A stretch of 64,000 bases of DNA, from NCBI GenBank assembly GCA_020444505.1, contig JAHLKU010000005.1, forward strand, positions 1 through 64,000, given 5' to 3'. Source of the stretch: Actinomycetota bacterium. Lineage in GTDB: Bacteria; Actinomycetota; Acidimicrobiia; Spongiisociales; UBA11373. Made by a program: the position numbers and the translations under genes. The notes beneath the pieces are model-generated. The model saw only the letters and a program-made list of their open reading frames with translations, was not told the DNA's origin and did not search any database. This document shows positions 33,134-41,577 of the stretch, one piece after another; the first letter of the stretch is position 1; every line of letters begins with the position of its first letter.

Positions 33134-34401
33134 GCGCCCCCGGCCGGGTCGGGCCCGTCCCCGGACGCCGCCCGGTAGGTCCACAGGCTGGTCAGGACCA
33201 GCAGCGCCGCCACCGCCAGCAGCACCAGCGAAGCCCCCACGTACACCGGCAGCACCCCGATCGCCTCGCCCAGCAACCCGCCGAGGGCGGCTGCCACCGG
33301 GATGCCGGCCCACGCCAGCGTCCGGGAGGCGGCGATGACGCGCCCGCGCATCGCCTCCGGCGGCAACTGCTGGCGGAGGGTGAAGAACGCGACGTTGGCC
33401 AGCGACACCCCGGTGACCGCCGCCCCGGCCGGCACGGTCGCCACCACGATCGACCACACCGGCGACAGCGAGGCGATCACCGACGAGGCGAGCGCCAGCG
33501 TGAGGAACCCCCCGCCGAGCAGGGCCATGCCGGCGACGAAGGTCCTGCCCAGGCCGAGCACCCTCGACAGCCTCGGCGCCAGCAGCACCCCCGACGTCCC
33601 CACCAGCGCCTGCGCGCCCAGGAACCACCCGACGATGCCCTCGGGGATGTCCAGCGTCTCGGTGGAGAACAGCAGCAGCAGCGCCTCCATCGGCACGAAC
33701 GTCAGGTTCCACACCATCGCGGCGATCGTGGCGGCCCGCAGCCGGCGCTCACCCCACAGGTACCGCAGCCCCGCCGTGAACGACGGCCACCACGGGTCCC
33801 GGGCCGGCGCCGGCCTGGGGCGGGTCTCCACCGGGATGAGGACGAACACCGCGGAGACCAGGAAGGTGACGGCATCCACACCGAACGCCAGGGCGTACCC
33901 GCCGCCCGTGGCGATCAGGAACCCGGCCAGCGGCGGGCCGATCGTCCAGGTGGCGACACCGGCGAACTGCAGGCGGCTGTTCACCACCACCAGGCGGTCG
34001 TCCGGCAACAGGGCGGGGAGCCAGGCCTGCAGCCCGCTGTCGAACAGCACCCCCAGCGACCCGACCAGAAAGGCCACCGCGAACACCGCCAGCACGCTCG
34101 GCGCCTCGGTCGTGGTGGCCAGCGCCAGCAACCCGAAGGCCGCCGCCCGCCCCAGGTCGGCCACCACCAGGGCGCGCCGGATCGACATCCGGTCGAGGGC
34201 GACCCCGGCCGCGAACCCGAACAGCAGCACCGGCAGGGTCTCCGAAGCCATGGTGAAGCCGAGGTCGGAGGCGCTCCCCGTCAGGTACAGCACGTAGAGG
34301 GGGATCGCGAGCAGCGCGATGTTGTTGCCGAGCAGCGAGATCGCCTGCCCGGAGATCACAGCCCAGGCGTTCCGTCCGAGCGGCGGGGTGCGGTCCGGCA
34401 T
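33130..34401 (-). CDS. MFS transporter, TMEffux/MFS_3-like
   Basis: A 423-residue major facilitator with 12 predicted helices. AWAVISGQAISLLGNNIALLAIPLYVLYLTGSA at the start and FDSGLQAWLPALLPDD near helix 5 are typical of the enterobactin-exporter/macrolide-efflux-like group (TMEffux, MFS_3). The substrate is unknown. A TAGTGT box ends 6 nt before the ATG at 34401, so the mRNA should be leaderless. Its end overlaps the convergent desulfurase-like gene by 4 bp. Confidence 0.85.
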   Translation of the reverse strand: MPDRTPPLGRNAWAVISGQAISLLGNNIALLAIPLYVLYLTGSASDLGFTMASETLPVLLFGFAAGVALDRMSIRRALVVADLGRAAAFGLLALATTTEAPSVLAVFAVAFLVGSLGVLFDSGLQAWLPALLPDDRLVVVNSRLQFAGVATWTIGPPLAGFLIATGGGYALAFGVDAVTFLVSAVFVLIPVETRPRPAPARDPWWPSFTAGLRYLWGERRLRAATIAAMVWNLTFVPMEALLLLFSTETLDIPEGIVGWFLGAQALVGTSGVLLAPRLSRVLGLGRTFVAGMALLGGGFLTLALASSVIASLSPVWSIVVATVPAGAAVTGVSLANVAFFTLRQQLPPEAMRGRVIAASRTLAWAGIPVAAALGGLLGEAIGVLPVYVGASLVLLAVAALLVLTSLWTYRAASGDGPDPAGGA

Positions 34402-34407
34402 GCGGTG

Positions 34408-34413
34408 ACACTA
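34408..34413 (-). promoter_or_regulatory. Leaderless -10 box TAGTGT
   Basis: TAGTGT on the minus strand ends 6 nt before the MFS ATG. Confidence 0.5.
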
Positions 34414-34520
34414 CCGGCGGCCCCGCCCGCTCCGATGCGCTCCGGATGGCACCCCGCCGGGTGTGCGGTACCCTTGCCCCAGCGACGCGACGGACGCCAC
34501 GACGAACACGAGGTCCCACG

Positions 34521-34814
34521 GTGCCCAAGACCAGCGAGTTGCCGGAGATGGTGGGGGAGTTCCTCGATCTCTCCAAGCAGTACGTACGCGAGCAGACCAT
34601 CGAGCCCGCCAAGAAGTTGGGGCGGCTCGCCGGATTCTCGTTCGCCGGGGGCTTCGTCCTCGCCCTGGCTGCGATCTTCCTGGCGATCGCCCTCATGCGG
34701 CTGATCGTCGGGGCGCTCCCCGACGGGGTCATGTGGAGCGGCCTCGGCTACATCCTGTCGTCGTTCGCGATGCTCGCCCTGACCGGAATCATGATGTGGG
34801 GTCTGACACGATGA
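34521..34814 (+). CDS. Small two-helix membrane protein, actinobacterial Holin-X-like
   Basis: A 97-residue protein with a charged N-terminal helix (ELPEMVGEFLDLSKQYVREQTIEPAKKLG) and two membrane helices (about 43-64 and 71-94). The layout matches the actinobacterial Holin-X/phage-holin-like family, which is chromosomal and has no shown lytic role. The GTG at 34521 is preceded by GAGG at 7 nt. A longer frame from 34446 looks non-coding. A TACCCT box lies 47 nt upstream. ATGA overlap links it to the next small membrane protein. Confidence 0.7.
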   Translation: MPKTSELPEMVGEFLDLSKQYVREQTIEPAKKLGRLAGFSFAGGFVLALAAIFLAIALMRLIVGALPDGVMWSGLGYILSSFAMLALTGIMMWGLTR

Positions 34815-35008
34815 CCGTCCAGAAGTCCGATCTCGAAGCAAAGCTCCGGGAGATCAAGGAGACCGTCGACGAGACCGCCGAGGGAGCGCGTTCCGTCGGC
34901 ATCGCCGTCGCCCTGGCAGTGGTGCTGATCCTGCTCCTGGCGTTCCTGATGGGGCGTCGCAAGGGCAAGCAGGGCTCCGCCCGGGTCGAGGTCTACCGGC
35001 TGGGCTGA
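34811..35008 (+). CDS. Small single-helix membrane protein
   Basis: A 65-residue protein: charged coiled N-terminus (QKSDLEAKLREIKETVDETAEG), one helix (about 29-46, VGIAVALAVVLILLLAFLMG) and a basic tail. It is coupled by ATGA overlap to the Holin-X-like gene, and the pair probably work together. Many actinobacteria carry such a pair. Function unknown. Confidence 0.72.
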   Translation: MTVQKSDLEAKLREIKETVDETAEGARSVGIAVALAVVLILLLAFLMGRRKGKQGSARVEVYRLG

Positions 35009-35011
35009 GCC

Positions 35012-35242
35012 TCAGCCCTCGATCGTGATCCCGTCGCCGGGTGAGTCGTCTGCGCCGAGGAGCCTGATGCGCACTGCGTCGCCCTTCCGCAGGGTGCGGG
35101 CGTAGAGCAGCTCTCGGTCGGAGCGGTAGCGGCGGCGCACCCACCCCATCGCGAGCAGCACCGCGCCGAGCCCGGTGAGGGCGGTGTTCCCCTTCCGTGC
35201 GCCCCCGAAGAGCGCCCTCGAGCCCTGTTTGATCAGATCCAC
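35012..35242 (-). CDS. Small protein with one hydrophobic segment
   Basis: A 76-residue protein with a short hydrophobic stretch (LTGLGAVLLAMGW) followed by a basic beta-rich tail (LLYARTLRKGDAVRIRLLGADD). I do not recognise it. The GTG at 35242 is chosen because a TAGGAT box ends 7 nt upstream, the leaderless pattern. The GTG at 35248 would leave only 1 nt. It is divergent, by 33 nt, from the microprotein-trmI operon and convergent with the membrane pair. Confidence 0.6.
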   Translation of the reverse strand: MDLIKQGSRALFGGARKGNTALTGLGAVLLAMGWVRRRYRSDRELLYARTLRKGDAVRIRLLGADDSPGDGITIEG

Positions 35243-35249
35243 GGCCACG

Positions 35250-35255
35250 ATCCTA
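35250..35255 (-). promoter_or_regulatory. Leaderless -10 box TAGGAT
   Basis: TAGGAT on the minus strand ends 7 nt before the GTG at 35242. Confidence 0.5.
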
Positions 35256-35262
35256 CCGGCCC

Positions 35263-35268
35263 TAGAGT
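35263..35268 (+). promoter_or_regulatory. Leaderless -10 box TAGAGT (microprotein-trmI)
   Basis: TAGAGT ends 7 nt before the microprotein ATG at 35276. It is the only promoter visible for trmI. Confidence 0.6.
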
Positions 35269-35275
35269 GGCGGCC

Positions 35276-35377
35276 ATGTTCCGCAACCGCGAACGCATGG
35301 TCAAGGTGCTGACGGTCGTGATCGCCGTGGCGGTGCTGCTCAGCCTGGTCCTGCCGTTCCTGGTGTCCGGTCAGTGA
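35276..35377 (+). CDS. 33-residue membrane microprotein upstream of trmI
   Basis: ATG at 35276 opens a 33-codon ORF: basic start (MFRNRERMVK), one hydrophobic helix (VLTVVIAVAVLLSLVLPFLV) and the tail SGQ. Its stop forms a GTGA overlap with trmI, and a TAGAGT -10 box ends 7 nt before its ATG. That makes it the first gene of the operon and a likely real protein. The layout recalls DUF4044/Prli42-type miniproteins of Firmicutes (basic start plus one helix), but this is resemblance in architecture only. Confidence 0.7.
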   Translation: MFRNRERMVKVLTVVIAVAVLLSLVLPFLVSGQ

Positions 35378-36204
35378 GCGAGCCGTTCGAGGCGGGGGAG
35401 GTCTGCCTGCTCCTCGACGCCCGGAGCAGGACCTACCTCGTCGACCTTCGCCCGGGCGCCACCTTCCAGTACCACGCCGGCGGCATCCCGCACGACGCGA
35501 TCATCGGATCGCCACCCGGCTCCGTCCACCGCACCACCTCCCAGGCACGGCTCGTGGCGCTGCGCCCGCGTCTCGCCGACTACGTGCTCCGCATGAAGCG
35601 CGGCCCGCAGGTGGTGTACCCCAAGGACCTCGGAGCGATCGTCCACTGGGGCGACATCGCCCCCGGCATGACGGTGCTCGAAGCCGGCACCGGGTCGGGC
35701 GCCCTCACGCTCGCCCTGCTGCGGGCGGTGGGGCCGGAGGGGAAGGTGGTGAGCGTCGAGAAGCGGCCGGAGCACGCGGCGCACGCCGTGGCGGCCATCA
35801 CGCGCTTCCTCGGGGGGTTGCCGGGCAACCTCGATCTGCGCGACGGCCTCGTCGAGGACCTGGTCGGCGAGGTCGGGCCGGACCGCCTGGTCCTGGACCT
35901 CCCCGAACCGTGGCACACCGTGGAGGCGGCGGCGGAGGGCCTCGCCGACCACGGCGTGCTGACCACCTACCTGCCGACGATCCCGCAGGTCTCCCGGGTG
36001 CGGGATGCGATGCGCCGCACCGGCCGTTTCGCACCTCCCACCACCTTCGAGGTGCTGCACCGCGAGTGGGCCGCCGATGGGCGCTCCGTGCGGCCCAGCC
36101 ACCAGATGGTCGGCCACACCGGCTTCATCACCGTCGCCTACAAGACCCTGGAGGAGCCGGGGGCCCCGGCGGGGGATGAGCCCCCGGGCCCGGACGCGGA
36201 GTGA
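35374..36204 (+). CDS. trmI: tRNA (adenine-58-N1)-methyltransferase TrmI
   Basis: A 276-residue SAM-dependent methyltransferase that makes m1A58 in the T-loop of tRNAs. The N-terminal beta domain (PHDAIIGSPPGS) is followed by the Rossmann fold with VLEAGTGSGALTLAL as SAM motif I and LDLPEPWHTVEAAAEGL as the D-x-PxPW motif of TrmI. In mycobacteria (Rv2118c) the gene also lies beside the proteasome locus. The GTG at 35374 overlaps the microprotein stop by 4 nt. The first 25 residues match the family start well. Confidence 0.93.
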   Translation: MSEPFEAGEVCLLLDARSRTYLVDLRPGATFQYHAGGIPHDAIIGSPPGSVHRTTSQARLVALRPRLADYVLRMKRGPQVVYPKDLGAIVHWGDIAPGMTVLEAGTGSGALTLALLRAVGPEGKVVSVEKRPEHAAHAVAAITRFLGGLPGNLDLRDGLVEDLVGEVGPDRLVLDLPEPWHTVEAAAEGLADHGVLTTYLPTIPQVSRVRDAMRRTGRFAPPTTFEVLHREWAADGRSVRPSHQMVGHTGFITVAYKTLEEPGAPAGDEPPGPDAE

Positions 36205-36252
36205 CCCCGCCGGAGCGGGGCCACCCTCGGGTCCTGGCGTCGTCGGGACCGG

Positions 36253-36498
36253 CTAGGGCTCGATGAAGATGCACTCGCCGGGGCACTCCTCGGCCGACTC
36301 GATCGTGATGTCCTCTTGCCCGTCGGGGACCACGGCCACCCCGGCCGCCCCCTCGGGGTTCCCCTCGGACGCGGCGTAGATCTTCTCGCCCTCTCGCACG
36401 TAGGCGAGCCCGTCGTCCAGCAGGACGAACACGTCGGGAGCGATCTCCTCGCAGAGGCCGTCCCCGGTGCACAGGTCCTGGTCGATCCAAACCTTCAT
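36253..36498 (-). CDS. Small [3Fe-4S]-type ferredoxin
   Basis: An 81-residue ferredoxin. Cluster ligands are Cys10 and Cys16 in CTGDGLC, with Asp13 where a [4Fe-4S] protein would have Cys, and Cys72 in ECPGEC. This is the pattern of single-cluster [3Fe-4S] ferredoxins. Cys76 is extra. An insert of about 30 residues sits between the two cluster parts. Ferredoxins of this kind serve P450s or other oxidoreductases, but none is adjacent. In several actinobacteria a ferredoxin gene lies next to the proteasomal ATPase gene. A TACAAT -10 box at 36529-36534 and GGAG upstream support the ATG at 36498. Confidence 0.87.
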   Translation of the reverse strand: MKVWIDQDLCTGDGLCEEIAPDVFVLLDDGLAYVREGEKIYAASEGNPEGAAGVAVVPDGQEDITIESAEECPGECIFIEP

Positions 36499-36528
36499 GG
36501 TGTCACTTGCTCCGTAGCGGGAAGGGCG

Positions 36529-36534
36529 ATTGTA
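36529..36534 (-). promoter_or_regulatory. -10 box TACAAT for the ferredoxin gene
   Basis: TACAAT on the minus strand lies 30 nt before the ferredoxin ATG, leaving a short leader with GGAG. Confidence 0.5.
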
Positions 36535-36593
36535 CCGCTGCCCCGCAGCCACCCAATGCACCCGCGTTGTGCCTCCCAGCCAGCACCCCGCCG

Positions 36594-36599
36594 TATACT
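36594..36599 (+). promoter_or_regulatory. -10 box TATACT for the proteasome operon
   Basis: TATACT lies 65 nt before the mpa ATG. GAGG at 36657-36660 is the ribosome site. No good -35 is seen. Confidence 0.5.
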
Positions 36600-36664
36600 G
36601 ACCCGCCCGCAGGCCACGCCCCCACGAAGGGCGCCGGCGGGGCACGGACGACCAGTGAGGCGCC

Positions 36665-38386
36665 ATGGCCGACCCCGAGGCCACAGCCGACGAGCTCCGC
36701 ACCACCATCCGGATGCTCGAAGAGGAGATCGCCATCCTGCGGCGCCGCCTGCAGGACGCCCCCCGGCGCGTCCGCATCCTCGAAGAGCGCCTGCTCGAGG
36801 CCAAGGGCCGCCTCGCCCAGGCCGTGTCCCAGAACGAGAAGCTCTCGGCGGCGCTCGCCGAGACCCGGGAGCAGCTCGGCCTCCTCCGCGAGGAGGTCGA
36901 GAAGCTCACCGCCCCGCCCAACCCCTTCGGCGTGGTGCAGGCGGTGAACGCAGACGGCACCCTCGACGTGTCCACGGCCGGCCGCAAGCTGCGGGTGAAC
37001 GTGGCGCCGTCCATCGAGGTCAAGGAGCTCGAGGTGGGCCAGGAGGTGCTGCTCAACGAGGCGATGAACGTGGTCGACGTCCGCAGCTACGAGCAGACCG
37101 GCGAGGTGGTGACGGTCAAGGAGATGCTCGACGGTGGGCGCATCGTGGTGCTGGCGCGCGGCGACGAGGAACGAGTCGTGGAGCTGTCCGGCCCGATGCG
37201 CGACACCTACCTGCGTGTCGGCGACCACGTCCGGATCGACCCGCGGAACGGCGTGGCCCACGAGAGGCTGGCGCGCCCCGAGATGGAGGAGCTGGTGCTC
37301 GAGGAGGTGCCCGACATCTCCTACGAGGAGATCGGCGGGCTCCGCGACCAGATCGAGACGATCCGCGATGCGGTGGAGCTGCCCTACGTCCACAAGGCGC
37401 TCTTCGAGGACTACGGCCTCGCCGCCCCCAAGGGCGTGCTGCTCTACGGGCCCCCCGGCTGCGGCAAGACGCTCATCGCCAAGGCCGTCGCCAACAGCCT
37501 CGCCAAGGCGGTCGCCGCCAAGACCGGGCGTGAGGACGCCCACTCGTACTTCCTGAACATCAAGGGCCCGGAACTGCTCAACAAGTACGTCGGCGAGACC
37601 GAGCGGCAGATCCGCCTCATCTTCGCCAGAGCGAAGGAGAAGTCGGAGGAGGGCCTGCCGGTCATCGTGTTCTTCGACGAGATGGACTCCCTGTTCCGCA
37701 CCAGGGGCACCGGCATCAGCAGCGACGTCGAGTCCACCATCGTCCCCCAGTTGCTGTCCGAGCTCGACGGGGTCGAGGCCCTCAAGAACGTCATCGTCAT
37801 CGGCGCCAGCAACCGCGAGGACCTCATCGACCCGGCGATCCTTCGGCCCGGCCGGCTGGACGTGAAGATCAAGATCGAGCGCCCCGACGAGCACGCCGCC
37901 GCCCAGATCTTCGACATCTACCTGTCCGACGACGTGCCGCTCGACCCCGTCGAGCTCGAGACCCACGGCGGCGACGCGGCGGCGATGGTGGCGCACATGA
38001 TCGAACGGGTGGTCGCCGACATGTACTCCACCGCCGAGCACAACCGCTTCCTCGAGGTCACCTACGCCAACGGCGACAAGGAGGTCCTCTACTTCAAGGA
38101 TTTCGCCTCGGGGGCCATGATCGAGAACGTGGTCCGGCGGGGGAAGAAGGAGGCCATCAAGCGCGAGATCGCCTCGGGGGAGCGCGGGGTGCGGACCGAC
38201 GACCTGCTGGCCGCCATCAAGCAGGAGTTCCGGGAGCACGAGGACCTCCCCAACACCACGAACCCCGACGACTGGGCTCGCATCAGCGGCAAGAAGGGCG
38301 AGCGGATCGTCTACGTGCGCACGCTGATCGAGGGCGAAGGGGAGAGCAGGTCGATCGAGGCGATCACCACGGGCCAGTACCTGTGA
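36665..38386 (+). CDS. mpa: Proteasome-associated AAA ATPase Mpa/ARC
   Basis: A 573-residue AAA ATPase that unfolds pupylated proteins and feeds them to the 20S core. The N-terminal coiled coil (about residues 5-88, [21 protein letters not shown]) binds Pup, and two OB-type beta domains follow. The AAA domain has Walker A GPPGCGKT (262-269), Walker [11 protein letters not shown] (from 333) and second-region-of-homology ILRPGRLD. The C-terminal GQYL supplies the penultimate Tyr that docks in proteasome pockets. The stop overlaps the dop GTG by 4 nt, so mpa, dop, pup, prcB and prcA form one operon. Confidence 0.96.
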   Translation: MADPEATADELRTTIRMLEEEIAILRRRLQDAPRRVRILEERLLEAKGRLAQAVSQNEKLSAALAETREQLGLLREEVEKLTAPPNPFGVVQAVNADGTLDVSTAGRKLRVNVAPSIEVKELEVGQEVLLNEAMNVVDVRSYEQTGEVVTVKEMLDGGRIVVLARGDEERVVELSGPMRDTYLRVGDHVRIDPRNGVAHERLARPEMEELVLEEVPDISYEEIGGLRDQIETIRDAVELPYVHKALFEDYGLAAPKGVLLYGPPGCGKTLIAKAVANSLAKAVAAKTGREDAHSYFLNIKGPELLNKYVGETERQIRLIFARAKEKSEEGLPVIVFFDEMDSLFRTRGTGISSDVESTIVPQLLSELDGVEALKNVIVIGASNREDLIDPAILRPGRLDVKIKIERPDEHAAAQIFDIYLSDDVPLDPVELETHGGDAAAMVAHMIERVVADMYSTAEHNRFLEVTYANGDKEVLYFKDFASGAMIENVVRRGKKEAIKREIASGERGVRTDDLLAAIKQEFREHEDLPNTTNPDDWARISGKKGERIVYVRTLIEGEGESRSIEAITTGQYL

Positions 38387-39870
38387 ACCCAGGGCGGGTC
38401 CACAAGGTGCTCGGCACCGAGACCGAGTTCGGCATCACCATCCGCAATCAGCCGGACTTCAACCCGGTGCTCGCATCGAGCAGGGTCGTCAACGCCTACG
38501 CCGGCACGAGCTCGCGCATCGAGTGGTCGTTCGAGGACGAGGCCCCCGGCCGCGACGCACGCGGGTTCGGGTACGAGCCGTCTGCCGCCGCCGACTTCGA
38601 CACCGGCCTCGCCAACACGGTCCTCACCAACGGCGCCCGGTTCTACGTGGATCACGCCCATCCCGAGTACTCGTCGCCCGAGTGCTACGACCCCCTCGAG
38701 GCGGCCCTGTACGACAAGGCGGGGGAACTGGTCCTGGCGCGTGCGGCGCGGGCGGTGCAGGCGGCCCTGCCCGACGGCGAGCGCCTCCTGATCCACAAGA
38801 ACAACAGCGACGGCAAGGGCAACTCCTACGGCGCCCACGAGAACGTCCTCGTGTCCCGCCGGGTGCCGTTCGGCGACCTGGTCGCCCACCTCCTCGGCTT
38901 CCTCGCCACCCGGCAGGTGTTCACCGGCTCCGGCAAGGTGGGCGCGGAGAACGGGCGGCCGCGCGTCCCGTTCCAGATCAGCCAGCGCGCCGACTTCTTC
39001 GAGGAGGAGGTGGGCCTGGAGACCACCCTCAAGCGCCCCATCGTCAACACCCGCGACGAACCGCACGCCGATCCCGGCTCCTACCGCCGGCTGCACGTGA
39101 TCATCGGCGACGCCACCCGGTCCGAGGTGCAGACCTTCGTCAAGCTCGGCAGCCTGGCCATGTTCCTCGCCGCGCTGGAGGACGGCGCCCTCGGCGACCC
39201 GGTGCTGCTGGCCGACCCGGTGGAGTCGGTGTGGCGGATCAGCCACGACCCCTCGCTGCGCCACGCCGTGCCGCTGGACGGGGGCGGCACCATCACCGCG
39301 CTCGATCTGCAGTGGCGCTACCTGGAGGCCGTCGCCGCCCACGCCGAGGCGGAGGGCGCCGACGACATCCATCGCCGGGTGCTCGACGACTGGGAGTCGA
39401 TCCTCACCGACCTGGAGGCCGACCCGCTCTCCACCGCCGACCGCCTCGACTGGACCGCCAAGCTGCGCCTGCTGGAGGGCTACCGCGATCGCGACGGCCT
39501 CGGTTGGAAGGATCCCAAGCTCCGGCTGCTCGACCTGCAGTACCACGACGTGGAGCCGGCGCGGGGCCTGTACGACCGCCTCGCCGCGGCCGGGACCATG
39601 CGCCGCGTCTTCACCGACGACGAGATCGAACGGGCCGCCGACGAGCCTCCCGAGCGCACCCGGGCCTACTTCCGGGGCCGCTGCATCGCCCGGTTCCCCG
39701 GCGACGTGGTGGCCGCGAACTGGGACTCGATGATCTTCGACGTCGGTGAGGACTCGTTGAAGCGGGTGCCTATGATGGAGCCGCTTCGCGGCGGCAAGGA
39801 CCGGGTGGGCGACCTGATCGCCGCAGCCGGGACGGCGGCCGATCTGGTCAAGGCACTCGGAGGGGATTGA
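38383..39870 (+). CDS. dop: Deamidase/depupylase Dop
   Basis: A 495-residue carboxylate-amine ligase-like enzyme that deamidates the C-terminal Gln of Pup and removes Pup from substrates. It has [11 protein letters not shown] with the metal-binding Glu near the start, the Dop-specific loop region ([15 protein letters not shown]), [15 protein letters not shown] with the catalytic Asp, and [18 protein letters not shown]. Similarity to PafA further on ([13 protein letters not shown]) shows common origin. Pup here ends in Gln, so Dop is needed before ligation. GTGA overlap with mpa; its stop shares one base with the pup ATG. Confidence 0.95.
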   Translation: MNPGRVHKVLGTETEFGITIRNQPDFNPVLASSRVVNAYAGTSSRIEWSFEDEAPGRDARGFGYEPSAAADFDTGLANTVLTNGARFYVDHAHPEYSSPECYDPLEAALYDKAGELVLARAARAVQAALPDGERLLIHKNNSDGKGNSYGAHENVLVSRRVPFGDLVAHLLGFLATRQVFTGSGKVGAENGRPRVPFQISQRADFFEEEVGLETTLKRPIVNTRDEPHADPGSYRRLHVIIGDATRSEVQTFVKLGSLAMFLAALEDGALGDPVLLADPVESVWRISHDPSLRHAVPLDGGGTITALDLQWRYLEAVAAHAEAEGADDIHRRVLDDWESILTDLEADPLSTADRLDWTAKLRLLEGYRDRDGLGWKDPKLRLLDLQYHDVEPARGLYDRLAAAGTMRRVFTDDEIERAADEPPERTRAYFRGRCIARFPGDVVAANWDSMIFDVGEDSLKRVPMMEPLRGGKDRVGDLIAAAGTAADLVKALGGD

Positions 39871-40064
39871 TGGCCGAGCAGCAACGCAAACAGCGCAAAC
39901 AGCGGTCGGACAAACGCGCCGACGAGGCCGTCGAGGACGAACCCACCGGCAGCACCGGCGAGATCACCGAGAAGATCGACGACCTGCTCGACGAGATCGA
40001 CAGCGTCCTCGAGGAGAACGCCGAGGAGTTCGTGAAGAACTACGTGCAGAAGGGCGGCCAGTGA
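39870..40064 (+). CDS. pup: Prokaryotic ubiquitin-like protein Pup
   Basis: A 64-residue, highly charged, probably disordered protein ending in GGQ, so it must be deamidated to GGE before PafA can attach it to lysines. The helical Mpa-binding segment is EKIDDLLDEIDSVLEENAEEFV, and the N-terminus is Lys/Arg/Gln-rich. The ATG at 39870 overlaps the dop stop by 1 nt with AGGGG 4 nt upstream; a TTG one codon earlier is less likely. The order dop-pup-prcB-prcA is the usual one. Confidence 0.95.
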   Translation: MAEQQRKQRKQRSDKRADEAVEDEPTGSTGEITEKIDDLLDEIDSVLEENAEEFVKNYVQKGGQ

Positions 40065-40855
40065 GCAGCGATCTGCCCGGCGACCTGCTGCCGCTCGACG
40101 CGGTGGACCTGCCGCCCTCCTTCTCCGCCTTCCTCCGCAGCCGCCGTCTGGAGCCCCGATGGGACCTCCCCTCCGGGCACAGCATCGACGCGCCGGAGGG
40201 GACGACCGTGCTCGCCTTCCGCTACGCCGACGGCGTGGTGATGGCCGGCGATCGCCGGGCCACCGCCGGCAGCACCATCGCCCACCGGCGGGTGCAGAAG
40301 GTGTTCCCGGCCGACCGCTTCAGCGCGGTGGCCATCTCCGGCACCGCCGGCATCGCCATCGAGTTGATCCGCCTCTTCCAGACCGAACTCGAGCACTACG
40401 AGAAGCTGGAGGGCCACCGCCTCAGCCTGGAGGGCAAGGCCAACTACCTGGCGGCGATGATCCGCCGCCAGCTGCCCATGGCGTTCCAGGGCCTGGTGGT
40501 GATCCCGCTGTTCGCCGGCTACGACGAGGACGGCAGCGCAGGGCGCCTGTACTCCTACGACGTCGTGGGAGGCCGGTACGAGGAACTGGACTACACGGCG
40601 ACCGGCTCGGGGGGCCGCGACGCCAAGCTGTACCTGCGCAGCGCCTTCCGGGCCGACCTCGCAGAGGACGCCGCCGTCAGGCTCGCCGTGGAGGCGCTGG
40701 TGGTGGCCGCCGAGGAGGACAGCGCCACCGGGGGCCCCGACCTGCGCAGGGAGATCTACCCCAACGTCGTGGTCGTGGACGACACCGGGTACCGCGAGGT
40801 CCCGGAGGGAGACGTCGCCGCCACCGCCCGCGCCGTGCTGGAGAGCGACCTGTGA
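40061..40855 (+). CDS. prcB: 20S proteasome beta subunit PrcB
   Basis: A 264-residue Ntn hydrolase. A propeptide of 47 residues is removed after APEG to expose the catalytic Thr48 (TTVLAFRYADGVVMAGDRRATAG), with the conserved Asp and Lys of the active site (GDRR; VQKVFPADRF) and GSGG later. It forms the inner beta rings of the proteasome core. The GTG at 40061 overlaps the pup stop by 4 nt and the stop overlaps prcA by 4 nt, giving balanced expression. Confidence 0.95.
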   Translation: MSSDLPGDLLPLDAVDLPPSFSAFLRSRRLEPRWDLPSGHSIDAPEGTTVLAFRYADGVVMAGDRRATAGSTIAHRRVQKVFPADRFSAVAISGTAGIAIELIRLFQTELEHYEKLEGHRLSLEGKANYLAAMIRRQLPMAFQGLVVIPLFAGYDEDGSAGRLYSYDVVGGRYEELDYTATGSGGRDAKLYLRSAFRADLAEDAAVRLAVEALVVAAEEDSATGGPDLRREIYPNVVVVDDTGYREVPEGDVAATARAVLESDL

Positions 40856-41526
40856 CCGTCCCCTTCTACGTCCCCCCCGAGCAGTTGATGAAGGACCGGG
40901 CGGAGTACGCCCGCAAGGGCATCGCCCGCGGCCGCTCCATCGTCGCCGTCGAGTACGACGACGGCGTCCTGCTGGTGGCCGAGAACCCGAGCGACTCCCT
41001 GCACAAGATCGGCGAGATCTACGACCGCATCGCCTTCGCAGGCGTGGGGAAGTACAACGAGTTCGAGGCACTGCGGGTGGCGGGGATCCGCCACGCCGAC
41101 CTGAAGGGCTACGCCTACGCCCGTGAGGACGTCACCGCCAAGGGCCTCGCCAACGCCTACGCCCAGACCCTGGGTCACATCTTCACCCAGGAGGTCAAGC
41201 CCTACGAGGTGGAGGTGATGGTGGCCGAGGTGGGGACGGCCGCCGCCGACAACGTCATCTTCCGGGTCACCTACGACGGGACGCTCTACGCCGAGCGCGA
41301 GGTCGCGGCCATCGGCGGCAGCGACGAGACGCTCCGCGAGCGGCTGGCCGCCACCTTCGAACCGGGGGCGCCGCTCGCCTCGGCGCTGGCATGGGCCCGC
41401 GCAGCCTTCGAGGCCGACACCGACGAGGAGATCCCGCCGGGCGGGTGGGAGGCCGCCGTGGTCGACCGCACCCTCGGGCGACGGACGTTCCGGCGCCTCA
41501 CCACCGACGAGATCACCGGCGCGTAG
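40852..41526 (+). CDS. prcA: 20S proteasome alpha subunit PrcA
   Basis: A 224-residue alpha subunit. The N-terminal gate and H0 helix (YVPPEQLMKDRAEYARKGIARGRSIVAVEYDDGVLLVAENPS) replace a catalytic Thr. It forms the outer rings where Mpa docks. EIYDRIAFAGVGKYNEFEALRVAG is typical of actinobacterial PrcA. The GTG at 40852 in a GTGA overlap with prcB decides the start. The longer frame opening at 40159 is read-through of prcB. It is the last gene of the mpa operon; pafA has its own promoter. Confidence 0.95.
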   Translation: MTVPFYVPPEQLMKDRAEYARKGIARGRSIVAVEYDDGVLLVAENPSDSLHKIGEIYDRIAFAGVGKYNEFEALRVAGIRHADLKGYAYAREDVTAKGLANAYAQTLGHIFTQEVKPYEVEVMVAEVGTAAADNVIFRVTYDGTLYAEREVAAIGGSDETLRERLAATFEPGAPLASALAWARAAFEADTDEEIPPGGWEAAVVDRTLGRRTFRRLTTDEITGA

Positions 41527-41564
41527 GCCCCCGCCGATCTCCCCGGCTCTCCCCGGCGCACGGG

Positions 41565-41570
41565 TACCCT
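41565..41570 (+). promoter_or_regulatory. Leaderless -10 box TACCCT for pafA
   Basis: TACCCT ends 7 nt before the pafA ATG. Confidence 0.6.
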
Positions 41571-41577
41571 CCCCGCC

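Noticed and set aside
34521-35008. Phage holin and prophage remnant
   Set aside because: The Holin-X-like pair is a common chromosomal gene pair in actinobacteria, and no other phage gene, integrase site or composition change is nearby.
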